Assembly (NCBI GenBank): GCA_017416065.1
Contig: JAFQDM010000014.1
Span: 1-64,000, forward strand
DNA: 64,000 nt
Direction of reading: 5' to 3'
From: Ruminococcus sp.
GTDB taxonomy: Bacteria; Bacillota; Clostridia; Oscillospirales; Acutalibacteraceae
Part shown: piece after piece, positions 22,888 through 31,503 of the stretch
Numbering within the stretch: the stretch's first letter is position 1
How the letters are laid out: every line of letters begins with the position of its first letter
Made by a program: the position numbers and the translations under genes
The notes under the pieces: model-generated
The model's database searches: none
What the model saw: the letters and a program-made list of their open reading frames with translations, nothing else
Told to the model about the DNA's origin: nothing

Positions 22888-25800
22888 ATGAAAATTCATT
22901 CCAAAAGTATTATTTGGCGTGCAGTGTCTTTTTTGCTGGTTGTGGTAATAACCATATCTATGTTAGCAGTGGGCACCTTTGTGACCCATGCCGCAACATC
23001 GTTTACTGTCACCATCAACACAACGGGCACATCTCGCAGTGTTACGGTAAACGACGCAGATGGCGATGGCTACTACGAAATCTACACTGCAGACGAGCTT
23101 GATGCCTTTTCCTACCGTGTTAATTACAGTAGCTCTTACCGTGCCATCTGTGCCGAGCTTATGGCAGACATTGTCTACAACGAAGGGGTTATGACCGCAG
23201 ATTCCACTCCGGAGAGAGAATGGATTCCTATCGGTTCCAGCACCAGTATACCCTTCAGAGGCAAATTCCTTGGTAATAACAAATCTATATCAGGTCTTTA
23301 TTTTAACAGCAGCTCTGAGTGTGCAGGTCTGTTCGGCTATGTTAACGAACTCGATAATTATATACCTCACATTGAAAATGTGATCGTTAAGAATTCTTAC
23401 TTCAGTAGCGGCAATTACTGTGGTGCAATAGCAGCTCGCTTCCAAGCTCGATATGGCGAAAGCACCATGATCAACTGCGCAAGCATTAATAACATAATTG
23501 ATAATGCAAATCGCTCCTACTGTGGCGGTATAGTAGGATATAATCAAGGCATAATTTCAAATTGTTACAGCACAAGCACAGTAAATGCATCATCATACGT
23601 AGGCGGTATTGTAGGTAATCAAACCGGTACAGTAACCAACTGCTACTATCTGGAGGGCACCTGCGACGGCGGTATAACCGGTGATGATGTTGCAGGTCAG
23701 GCAGAAGCAAAAACCGCTGGGGAATTTGCAAGCGGTGAGGTTGCCTATCTGCTTCAGGGCTCCCAGACCGAGCACGTTTGGGGTCAGACAATAGGCGAAG
23801 ATCCCCTTCCTCTTCTGGGTGATGACAAGGTTTACTACTCAGCTCTCACCTGTGCCGCAGATTCTCCTCTGGGCTATACCAACACTCTTGACAAACAGCA
23901 CGTTTACGAAGTGACAGTAGTCCCTCCCACGCCCTACACCCGTGGCTACACCAAGCACTCTTGCTCAGGCTGCGGACACACTTACATCGACGGATATATT
24001 AACCCCACAAATGTAGGCGGTGACGTAGAACTTTTTGAAAGAATCGATTCAAAGGGCACCATCCTTTCCGTAAGCCCCTCTTACACTGTAGACGAAGCAA
24101 TTTATATTACTGCCGCCAACGGTGTGTGGGTAGGTTTGTATCCTTCAAACGTTACTGCTCCCGAAGATAAAACCGATGCTATCTATACCTACCAGCTTAA
24201 GGACAAGGGTATGCAGTGCTTCGATATGCGTTCAGGTGTATACAACGCTTCTAATCCCGCAGGAGTCCGCGACTGCCTGAATATGGGAGAGACCTACAAC
24301 GTCTTCCTGTTTTCTGACAGCGCATACACAGTTGCCGCCACGGCTTCCTTCACAATCACCTCCGCTAACCAGGTTACGGTAAGCGATACCACCTATTTGC
24401 AGACTGACAGAAAAACCTACACCTACGGCGAAACGATGCTCCTCAACGCAAACGCCCCGGACAATAAATATGCATGGGTAGGTATATATCCAAAAGACAG
24501 TGTAAACAGCAAAACCCCTGCTGAATATATTATAAATATCGGTTCAAGCTTCTCTACAAGCTACGCAGGTCAGACAGTTGACATTATTAATTCTTCTCAG
24601 GTAAACAACGGTGCAGAGCTTCTGCCCGGAGATTATGACGTTTGCCTTTTCGGAACCCAGTCAATGGGCACCATTCTTGCAAAGCTTACGATCTCCGTCA
24701 GAGCAGGCTTTGTTTCTACCGATAAAGAGGCCTACGGCTATGGCGAAAGAATCATTGCAAAAGCCAATCTGTATAACAATGCATACGTAGATGTATCCAA
24801 TACAATGAAAGTTGCATTCACCTCTCCTTTATACAAAGGCCCCGGAACATCGTATGGAACATATTACAATTTGGCAGCAGGAAAAGTTGTAACAGTTCTT
24901 GGAACTCCCGATGCAGATAACACCAATATGGTATGTGTTGACGATGGTACAACTGTCGGCTATATTTATGCAAACTTAACCCCCATAAAGGGTTCCGATG
25001 TTAAGGTGTACGGATATACTGTTGGTACTGAATATTTGAAAAACACACCGACATCTTATACCTCATCTTCATATATAGTGACAACTCTGCCCGATGGTAC
25101 TGCTGTTAATTATCTGGACTATTACAGCTCCGCATATATTACTGCTCAATATGGCGGATATAGCGGTTATTTTTATCGCAACAGTATCACAAGTACTAGT
25201 TATATAGATTTAGTTCACAAACCCCACGATAATTCAAGCGTTAATATTGTGGATCACAATGCCTGGGTTGGTCTATATGATAAGGGCACCGTTCCAAGTG
25301 CCAACGTTCCGCGCGATTCCTGGTACTATTTAAGGCAATTCCCAAACAACTCCGTTGTTCTCCAGGATTTAGCCTCCGGTGACGGCACAACCTATGCAGG
25401 CTCTGCGGTTATAGAGGCCGGCGAACACACTCTGAATCTTTTTGGCGACGGTGACTACAACAACTGGCTGGACGATGCCAACTTTACCGTAAGCGATGAA
25501 GTTACAGGCTCCTTCAAAAGCGGTGCTTACAAGGTTATAGACCTTAACGACGGCTTTGCAAACGGCACAATTGCTCTGGAGCTTTCCGACGATAGCCTTG
25601 GCTATATAGGCACAGGTGAAGCTATTGTCTACTGGGCAGATGCACAGGGCACTCCCCTTGCAGGCTACACAGCACTTGCAACTCAGAAGATAACCGCTTC
25701 TGCCTTTGCTTTTGATATGTATCCACACACAATAATCCCCGAGGGCGCAGCTTCACTTGTGGCATACGTTTCCTACAACGGTATGATGGGTGACACAAGC

Positions 25801-28125
25801 TGCACAATTCCTCTGCCTGATAACTGCAAAGCCTTCGAAGGCCTTAGCAGCAATATTATCTCTGAATTCCAGGTCGTATCCGATCTTCATATCACTTCTG
25901 CTTCCACCGCAACTGACAACGAATACAGCGAAAGCAACACAAACTATCAGGCAATGCTTGCCGACATTACCGCAAACAGCCCCACCAGCGTTGGAATCTT
26001 CGTAAACGGTGATGTTGCAAATAACGGCATTTCCGAAGAATACGAACAGCTAAATAATATGAATGCTCTTGCCGGAACAGTTCCCCCTATCCTCGTCACA
26101 ATGGGTGACCACGATGCATACTCCGGCAACATTACCGATTATGTGGAGTTTGCCACATCTCTCGGCGCCGACGTTTCAGCTCAAAAGCCCTACTATTCAA
26201 AAACCGTAAACGGCTACAAGTACATTTTCCTTGCAAACGATGCAGAGGAGTATTACGGACTGAACAGCGCCTCCGACTATGAATGTGCAGAGCTTTCAGA
26301 AGTTCAGCTGAGCTGGCTCGATGCAGAGCTTTCAGACAATGAAAAGAACAACTCCGGCAAACCTGTGTTTATTATGATGCATCAGCCTGTTGCAAATTCC
26401 GTTGCAGGCTCTCTCACCGGTCAGTGGGCATCAGATAAAGGCATTGTTAATGCCGACGAGTTCAAGGCTGTTGTAAGCAAATACAACAACGTATTTCTCC
26501 TCAGCGGACACAGCCAATTTGACCTTAACAGCGAAAGCAACCACAATCCCGGAAGCGAAGATCTTCCCGTTACACTGAACACAGCCTCCGTCAGCTTCCT
26601 GCGAACAAACGGAAAAATCGCAGACGGCTCTCAGGGCTTCTACGTAAGAATTTACAGCGACAAGGTTGTTTTCCTCGGCAGAGATTTTGCAAACAACAAG
26701 TGGATCCCCTCTGCTTGCTACGTGTTCAGTAACGGCGGCTTATCGGCTAACTACGACAAAAAGGTTCTTCACTCCGGTGACGTGCTGAATACCTCTGAGT
26801 ATATCTCAACCACACAAGACAAGACCCTGCTCTTTAAATCCTCCGATCCTACCATTGTATCAGTTGATGCAAACGGAACGATCTCACCCACAGGCAAGGG
26901 CAATGCCGTAGTCTACGTAACGGCTGCCGCATCAGACACAGAGGTGATTACAAGAGCAAAAGTAGAGATCACATCTCCCATAACCACAACTGCCGACATA
27001 ACCTATCTTTACACCGACCGATGGGGTGCCGAGCAAAGCTACGTTGCGGCTCATACCCTTTCTGACCAGGAGATACTCGGCTTTGAGGGTAACAACTTCA
27101 CCCCATACGCACCGGCACACAGAAGCGGCGAAACATGGATAAATGTTGTCCTTAATAACGCCCCCTTTATTGTAAGCCTTACGGACGACGTGGTCTGGAC
27201 AATAAACAGCGATACCTACAACTCAAAGGACTTTGTTTTGCGCGCCACACAGACAGACACTGTGTTTACAATCACCTCTCAGGTAGGTGATGCCGTGGTT
27301 ATTAACCACAGAAAATACGGAGAGCTTCTGTCAATTGATGCCAGAGCGCTTTCCGAAGATGTATCTGAAAAAGGCTTCTGGTACAACGATACAAACGACG
27401 ACGGAACATACACCGAGGGCACCGACCTGATGCTTACCTACGGCCCTCTCTATGCCTACCGCGTAACCTGCGATATGAACATTAACTACGCGCAGACGGA
27501 CAAATACGATTTCAATATCACAATCGACGCCCCCGCTTACGGACGCAAAATGACAACCCAGGCTAACGGCGCCGTTTCTGATAAGGTAACCGTAGATTAT
27601 ATGATCAATATCCTGACTCCTTATTTCTACGGAGAAGGCAGCAGCTTTGTTCCCTCCGACGATATTAACGGCATTCCCAACGGCCAGCACGTAACGGTTC
27701 GTTCCCTGAGAGATGCCGGCTACACCGTAAAATTCGGTGTGATTCTGGAGCAAGTAGGCTCCTTTGCCCCGGGCAGCACGGCGTATCCCACCTTTGAGGA
27801 TGCCCTTGCCGCAGCAAAAGCCGCAAAGTACGGCACCGCAACCAGCAAAGCCATACTTACAAAGGTTGCAGAGAATTACACCGCACCCACTATGACCGAA
27901 GCGGGAACCTACTGCACGCTCTACGACTGCTCAAACTACGACATCAGCAACAAGAACCGATTCGGGTTTACCATCGGCTTTAACAACACCGCCGCAAACC
28001 ACAAGAAGTTCTACAACGTGTACTCATATGTGACCGTCACCACCCCCGAAAAGGTGACCACCACCTACATCAGTAACGTGCAAACTCTCAACATCTACAA
28101 CACGGGTACACCTTTGCTCCCATAA
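22888..28125 (+). CDS. Very large secreted protein with GLUG-like repeats, SH3-like and calcineurin-like phosphoesterase domains
   Basis: 1745 residues. The start at 22888 follows GGGAGGA; the signal peptide is residues 1-38. Order: Gly/Asn-rich GLUG-type beta-helix repeats (about 110-280, GLFGYVN, GGIVGYNQG, GGIVGNQTG); a CGHTY segment near 370; repeated beta domains each with an AWVG(I/L)Y motif; a bacterial SH3-like stretch near 650-700; a calcineurin-like phosphoesterase near 1000-1260 (SDLHI, NGDVAN, GDHD, MMHQP, GHSQ); a Big_2-like domain near 1300; and an unassigned C-terminus. GDHD and GHSQ deviate from the usual GNH(D/E) and GHxH. No dockerin, sortase motif or membrane anchor is seen. 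It likely acts at the cell surface or outside. Confidence 0.85.
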   Translation: MKIHSKSIIWRAVSFLLVVVITISMLAVGTFVTHAATSFTVTINTTGTSRSVTVNDADGDGYYEIYTADELDAFSYRVNYSSSYRAICAELMADIVYNEGVMTADSTPEREWIPIGSSTSIPFRGKFLGNNKSISGLYFNSSSECAGLFGYVNELDNYIPHIENVIVKNSYFSSGNYCGAIAARFQARYGESTMINCASINNIIDNANRSYCGGIVGYNQGIISNCYSTSTVNASSYVGGIVGNQTGTVTNCYYLEGTCDGGITGDDVAGQAEAKTAGEFASGEVAYLLQGSQTEHVWGQTIGEDPLPLLGDDKVYYSALTCAADSPLGYTNTLDKQHVYEVTVVPPTPYTRGYTKHSCSGCGHTYIDGYINPTNVGGDVELFERIDSKGTILSVSPSYTVDEAIYITAANGVWVGLYPSNVTAPEDKTDAIYTYQLKDKGMQCFDMRSGVYNASNPAGVRDCLNMGETYNVFLFSDSAYTVAATASFTITSANQVTVSDTTYLQTDRKTYTYGETMLLNANAPDNKYAWVGIYPKDSVNSKTPAEYIINIGSSFSTSYAGQTVDIINSSQVNNGAELLPGDYDVCLFGTQSMGTILAKLTISVRAGFVSTDKEAYGYGERIIAKANLYNNAYVDVSNTMKVAFTSPLYKGPGTSYGTYYNLAAGKVVTVLGTPDADNTNMVCVDDGTTVGYIYANLTPIKGSDVKVYGYTVGTEYLKNTPTSYTSSSYIVTTLPDGTAVNYLDYYSSAYITAQYGGYSGYFYRNSITSTSYIDLVHKPHDNSSVNIVDHNAWVGLYDKGTVPSANVPRDSWYYLRQFPNNSVVLQDLASGDGTTYAGSAVIEAGEHTLNLFGDGDYNNWLDDANFTVSDEVTGSFKSGAYKVIDLNDGFANGTIALELSDDSLGYIGTGEAIVYWADAQGTPLAGYTALATQKITASAFAFDMYPHTIIPEGAASLVAYVSYNGMMGDTSCTIPLPDNCKAFEGLSSNIISEFQVVSDLHITSASTATDNEYSESNTNYQAMLADITANSPTSVGIFVNGDVANNGISEEYEQLNNMNALAGTVPPILVTMGDHDAYSGNITDYVEFATSLGADVSAQKPYYSKTVNGYKYIFLANDAEEYYGLNSASDYECAELSEVQLSWLDAELSDNEKNNSGKPVFIMMHQPVANSVAGSLTGQWASDKGIVNADEFKAVVSKYNNVFLLSGHSQFDLNSESNHNPGSEDLPVTLNTASVSFLRTNGKIADGSQGFYVRIYSDKVVFLGRDFANNKWIPSACYVFSNGGLSANYDKKVLHSGDVLNTSEYISTTQDKTLLFKSSDPTIVSVDANGTISPTGKGNAVVYVTAAASDTEVITRAKVEITSPITTTADITYLYTDRWGAEQSYVAAHTLSDQEILGFEGNNFTPYAPAHRSGETWINVVLNNAPFIVSLTDDVVWTINSDTYNSKDFVLRATQTDTVFTITSQVGDAVVINHRKYGELLSIDARALSEDVSEKGFWYNDTNDDGTYTEGTDLMLTYGPLYAYRVTCDMNINYAQTDKYDFNITIDAPAYGRKMTTQANGAVSDKVTVDYMINILTPYFYGEGSSFVPSDDINGIPNGQHVTVRSLRDAGYTVKFGVILEQVGSFAPGSTAYPTFEDALAAAKAAKYGTATSKAILTKVAENYTAPTMTEAGTYCTLYDCSNYDISNKNRFGFTIGFNNTAANHKKFYNVYSYVTVTTPEKVTTTYISNVQTLNIYNTGTPLLP

Positions 28126-28176
28126 TGCCTCATAAGGTTTGATGGATACAATTTAAAAGTCTGATAAAACAAAACA

Positions 28177-28214
28177 ACACAGGGATTGAAGCTAATTGGC
28201 CTCAATCCCTGTGT
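28177..28214. terminator. Bidirectional terminator
   Basis: 13-bp perfect stem ACACAGGGATTGA/TCAATCCCTGTGT between convergent genes. T-tract on the plus side; A-rich sequence upstream gives a T-tract on the minus side. Confidence 0.88.
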
Positions 28215-28215
28215 T

Positions 28216-28530
28216 TTATTTCTCTTCGTATTTTTGTTGATTTAGAATTATACAACCATTTTTGCATTTCCACTTGTTTTCTTTATCTCTACAAACATTT
28301 AGATATTCACAAATTTTACACCTGGGAGGAAGCTCTCCTTTTTCTTTTCGTTTGTAGTTCAATAATATACAGCCGTTTATGCACTTCCAATCGTTTTCTT
28401 TGTCTCTGCACATTCCTAACAATTCACAACACTGACAATTATATGGTATAGACATAAAAGCTCTTTCTTCTTTATCCGCTAATAACCATTTCACTCCATC
28501 TATAATTAAATCAAGAAGACTATATCTCAT
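28216..28530 (-). CDS. Small Cys-rich protein with two zinc-binding-like repeats
   Basis: 104 residues. After a ~35-residue N-terminus come two near-identical repeats: C-x2-CE-x5-CRDKEN-x-WKC-x-NGCI-x-LN. Each holds five Cys, so each repeat probably binds a metal. The start at 28530 is set by GGTGG 5-9 nt upstream. Its ribosome site begins only ~10 nt after a strong terminator (28550-28571), leaving no room for a separate promoter, so expression should depend on readthrough of that terminator. A+T-rich relative to neighbours. I do not recognise the family. Confidence 0.75.
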   Translation of the reverse strand: MRYSLLDLIIDGVKWLLADKEERAFMSIPYNCQCCELLGMCRDKENDWKCINGCILLNYKRKEKGELPPRCKICEYLNVCRDKENKWKCKNGCIILNQQKYEEK

Positions 28531-28540
28531 AAAAACCACC

Positions 28541-28716
28541 AAATAAAAAAGCACACCCCGAAGGATGTGCTGAAAAAGTGTTTCCTCGGTTTAGTTACCA
28601 CACTACACCGATAAGTTATCTACGCAAAGGGAGATAAGAGGTAAACACCTTTTACCAAGGTAGTTTGCCCCTTTGCGTATAAAAACACTTATCAAATATT
28701 AAAATGTAGTGTGGTA
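28541..28716 (-). ncRNA. Structured leader or small RNA ahead of the Cys-rich gene
   Basis: Minus-strand transcript predicted from the promoter at 28722-28750 to the terminator at 28550. Its first bases form a 12-bp closing stem TACCACACTACA/TGTAGTGTGGTA (28705-28716 with 28596-28607). Inside are GATAAGT/ACTTATC (28610-28616 with 28687-28693) and an 11-bp TACGCAAAGGG/CCCTTTGCGTA helix (28621-28631 with 28669-28679). The apex can form either ACCTT/AAGGT or GGTAAA/TTTACC. AAGTGTTT in the 5' arm could also pair with AAACACTT just before the terminator. This is riboswitch-like in layout; no known class is recognised. Confidence 0.65.
28550..28571 (-). terminator. Intrinsic terminator with UUCG loop before the Cys-rich gene
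   Basis: Minus strand: AGCACATCC, UUCG loop, GGGTGTGCT (9 bp with one U-G pair), then TTTTTTATTT. The start codon of the Cys-rich gene is ~20 nt further on. Confidence 0.88.
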
Positions 28717-28721
28717 TCATT

Positions 28722-28750
28722 ATTATAGCATAGTGTTTGATGGTTTTCAA
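28722..28750 (-). promoter_or_regulatory. Promoter of the structured leader RNA
   Basis: Minus strand: -35 TTGAAA (28745-28750), 17-nt spacer, -10 TATAAT (28722-28727) preceded by TGC (extended -10). The predicted start falls at the first base of the closing stem. Confidence 0.88.
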
Positions 28751-28806
28751 AGGTTTTAGAACAATTGTTGTAATTTTGTGAAAAATTTAAGAGTCATAAC
28801 AAAAAA

Positions 28807-28838
28807 CAGGGTTTGAAGCCGTTTGACTTCAAACCCTG
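28807..28838 (-). terminator. Terminator of the GGGtGRT operon
   Basis: 12-bp perfect stem CAGGGTTTGAAG/CTTCAAACCCTG, followed on the minus strand by TTTTTTGTT. Confidence 0.92.
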
Positions 28839-28883
28839 AGTTTTATAAAATTTCAAAAACCTTATTATATGTGGTTTTTCGGA

Positions 28884-29885
28884 TTATTTCATTGCATTAT
28901 AAACTGCAACTGCACAAGCAACTGTAGCACCAACCATGGGGTTGTTACCCATACCGATAAGGCCCATCATCTCAACGTGAGCAGGAACAGAAGAAGAACC
29001 TGCAAACTGAGCGTCGCCGTGCATACGACCCATAGAGTCTGTGAGACCGTAGGAAGCAGGACCTGCACCCATGTTGTCGGGGTGGAGGGTACGGCCTGTG
29101 CCGCCGCCGGAAGCTACTGAGAAGTACTTAACGCCGTTCTCAAGTGCCCACTTCTTGTATGTGCCTGCAACCAGGTGCTGGAATCTTGTGGGGTTAGTGG
29201 AGTTACCTGTGATGGAAACGCCAACGTCCTCTTTCTGCATGATTGCAACGCCCTCGCGAACGTCGTCTGCGCCGTAGCAGCGAACAGCAGCTCTCTCGCC
29301 GTCGGAGAATGCCTTCTCCTCAAGGATCTTCAGCTCGCCTGTGAAGTAGTCAAACTCTGTCTCAACGTATGTGAAGCCGTTGATTCTGGAGATGATGTAT
29401 GCAGCATCCTTGCCAAGACCGTTGAGGATAACTCTCAGGGGCTCTTTTCTTGCTTTGTTTGCGTTTCTTGCGATACCGATAGCACCCTCTGCAGCAGCAA
29501 AGGACTCGTGACCTGCAAGGAATGCAAAGCACTTGGTCTCGTCTCTGAGGAGCATTGCGCCCAGGTTACCGTGGCCAAGACCAACGTTTCTCTGCTCTGC
29601 AACAGAGCCGGGAATACAGAAAGCCTCAAGACCTACACCAATTGCCTCTGCAGCGTCTGCAGCAGTTGTGCAACCCTTCTTGATTGCAACTGCGCAACCC
29701 AGAGTGTATGCCCAGGAAGCGTTCTCAAATGCGATGGGCTGAACGCCCTTTACGATCTCATCGGGGTCGAAGCCCTTCTCAAGACAGATAGCTCTTGCCT
29801 CTTCCAGATCCTTGATGCCGTACTCAGCCAGGCAAGCGTTGATCTTGGGCATTCTTCTGTCCATACTTTCAAATGTAACAGCCAT
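28884..29885 (-). CDS. GGGtGRT family protein
   Basis: 333 residues, cytoplasmic, no signal peptide. It contains the family-naming GGGTGRTLHPDN segment (about residue 265), plus Gly-rich stretches such as NVGLGHGNLGAML and MHGDAQFAGSSSVP. The family is conserved in Clostridia and some other anaerobes, and its biochemical function is not established. It sits 18 nt after the iron-sulfur scaffold gene on the same strand, a pairing known from many genomes. AGGGAGG lies before the ATG. A role in metal-cluster or redox chemistry is inferred from the pairing only. Confidence 0.92.
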   Translation of the reverse strand: MAVTFESMDRRMPKINACLAEYGIKDLEEARAICLEKGFDPDEIVKGVQPIAFENASWAYTLGCAVAIKKGCTTAADAAEAIGVGLEAFCIPGSVAEQRNVGLGHGNLGAMLLRDETKCFAFLAGHESFAAAEGAIGIARNANKARKEPLRVILNGLGKDAAYIISRINGFTYVETEFDYFTGELKILEEKAFSDGERAAVRCYGADDVREGVAIMQKEDVGVSITGNSTNPTRFQHLVAGTYKKWALENGVKYFSVASGGGTGRTLHPDNMGAGPASYGLTDSMGRMHGDAQFAGSSSVPAHVEMMGLIGMGNNPMVGATVACAVAVYNAMK

Positions 29886-29903
29886 GTCGTTAACCTCCCT
29901 TAA

Positions 29904-30596
29904 TTATTCTTCACGAGGGTCAATGTACTTAGCTGCGCCATCAAAGCGACCGTACTGACCGATGTTGTTCTTGTATGCCTCGTCAGGGCTCATACCGTGA
30001 CGGATATCCTCCATCATCTTGCCCAGCTTTACGAACTGATAGCCGATAACCTCGTTGTTCTCGTCCAGAGCTGTCTTGAGCACGTAGCCCTCTGCCATCT
30101 CCATATAACGAACGCCCTTGTCCTTTGTGGAGAACATGGTACCAACCTGAGAACGAAGACCCTTACCAAGGTCCTCAAGGCCTGCGCCGATGGGAAGACC
30201 ATCCTCAGAGAATGCTGTCTGGCTTCTGCCGTATGCAAGCTGCTCAAAGATGTTTCTCATAGCGGTGTTGATTGCGTCGCAAACAAGGTCTGTGTTTAAG
30301 CACTCAAGGAGAGTCTTGCCGGGAAGGATCTCTGCTGCCATAGCTGCAGAGTGAGTCATACCGGAGCATCCGAGAGTCTCTACCAGAGCCTCTTCTACGA
30401 TACCGTTCTTAACGTTGAGAGTGAGCTTACATGTGCCCTGCTGAGGTGCACACCAGCCTACACCGTGGGAAAGACCGGAAATGTCGGAAATCTGATAGGA
30501 TTTTACCCATTTGCCCTCTTCGGGAATAGGTGCGGGACCGTGCTTGGGTCCTTTTGCAACAGTACACATTTTCTGTACTTCATGAGAATAGTTCAT
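29904..30596 (-). CDS. NifU/IscU-like iron-sulfur cluster assembly scaffold protein
   Basis: 230 residues. The NifU-N-type core shows GWCAPQQGTCKLTLNV and ETLGCSGMTHSAAMAAEIL, with Cys residues able to hold a nascent cluster, extended by a longer C-terminal part than in ordinary IscU (about 130 residues). The start at 30596 is chosen because AAAGGAG lies 9 nt upstream. First gene of a two-gene operon with the GGGtGRT protein. Which target protein receives the cluster is unknown; the strict pairing suggests the GGGtGRT protein is a partner. Confidence 0.9.
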   Translation of the reverse strand: MNYSHEVQKMCTVAKGPKHGPAPIPEEGKWVKSYQISDISGLSHGVGWCAPQQGTCKLTLNVKNGIVEEALVETLGCSGMTHSAAMAAEILPGKTLLECLNTDLVCDAINTAMRNIFEQLAYGRSQTAFSEDGLPIGAGLEDLGKGLRSQVGTMFSTKDKGVRYMEMAEGYVLKTALDENNEVIGYQFVKLGKMMEDIRHGMSPDEAYKNNIGQYGRFDGAAKYIDPREE

Positions 30597-30714
30597 TTTG
30601 TTGCTACTCCTTTCTGAAAATAAAAAGTTGAGATAACTCATACAGGGACATTATATGCCATTTTGCGCTTTTTTTCAATAGTTTTTTGGGTAGAAATTTG
30701 CACATTTTTGCAAG

Positions 30715-30743
30715 ATTATAAATTATGCAAACCAAAGGGCAAA
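30715..30743 (-). promoter_or_regulatory. Promoter of the scaffold-GGGtGRT operon
   Basis: Minus strand: -35 TTTGCC (30738-30743), 17-nt spacer, -10 TATAAT (30715-30720). Confidence 0.65.
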
Positions 30744-30781
30744 TATTGCACGGTTTTGATACAATATTTATTGGGTTTCAA

Positions 30782-30811
30782 TTGACAGTGTCTGCACATA
30801 AATGATATACT
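30782..30811 (+). promoter_or_regulatory. Promoter of the lipoprotein triplet operon
   Basis: -35 TTGACA (30782-30787), 18-nt spacer, -10 TATACT (30806-30811), about 37 nt before the ATG at 30849. Confidence 0.8.
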
Positions 30812-30848
30812 TTTAACATATTAAACAAACTGATTCTTGGAGGTTTGT

Positions 30849-31466
30849 ATGAAAAAAACAGCTTCTTTAATTTTTGCATCTTTAATCTTGCTATTGTGTC
30901 TTTTCGGTTGTAACGCTACAGAGCAGCTAAAAGAAAAGCTGAACGCAAGGATTACTCGCGGAACCATTAACGGAAACGTATACCAAAGCGATTTCACGGG
31001 CATCACATTCACAAAGCCTGACCACTGGAGATACCTTACAGACGAGGAAATTGCAGAAGCTGTAAATATCGGAAAAGAGGCTCTGGAGGTCAATGCTTTT
31101 GAAAACACAGTGCTTGAATATTCCAGTGTTTATGACATGGCTGTTATCAACGAGAAAACAGCACAGAACCTGATCGTAGGTTACGAGAACATTTCTCTGA
31201 CTTTTGGCAAAAGCATTTCTGAAGAAGAGTACTATGAATTTTTAAAAGAAGGCCTTGAAGGATCCGGGTTTGAAAGCACCAATGAAATGGAATATGTACT
31301 TTTAAGTGGAGAAGATTACCTGAAGGTAAGTTTTTTGGGAGTTTCCAATGGAGTTGAGATAGAGAACACCTCTTACCTCAGGCTTGTAGGAGATATAATG
31401 ACATTTATTACTGTTACAACTCCCGTAGGTCTCATAAATCGCAACATTGAGGGAATGTTCAGTTAA
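30849..31466 (+). CDS. Lipoprotein, first of three tandem paralogues
   Basis: 205 residues. A lipoprotein signal peptide ends in LFGC. The mature part starts with RGTINGNVYQSDFTGITFTKP, followed by W-x3-(T/S)DEE-like and VYDM segments shared with the next two genes. The start at 30849 is set by TTGGAGG, 8 nt upstream. The domain resembles the PsbP/DcrB-like surface lipoprotein domains of Gram-positives, but I cannot assign a function. First gene of a four-gene operon that ends with an amidohydrolase. Confidence 0.8.
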   Translation: MKKTASLIFASLILLLCLFGCNATEQLKEKLNARITRGTINGNVYQSDFTGITFTKPDHWRYLTDEEIAEAVNIGKEALEVNAFENTVLEYSSVYDMAVINEKTAQNLIVGYENISLTFGKSISEEEYYEFLKEGLEGSGFESTNEMEYVLLSGEDYLKVSFLGVSNGVEIENTSYLRLVGDIMTFITVTTPVGLINRNIEGMFS

Positions 31467-31503
31467 TTTCCACCATACAATAACTATTTGAGGAGCAGAT
31501 TCT

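Noticed and set aside
28596-28716. MITE-type transposable element, because of the 12-bp terminal inverted repeats
   Set aside because: No target-site duplication is seen; the promoter, transcription start and terminator line up exactly with the fold, which favours an RNA. A mobile origin is not fully excluded.
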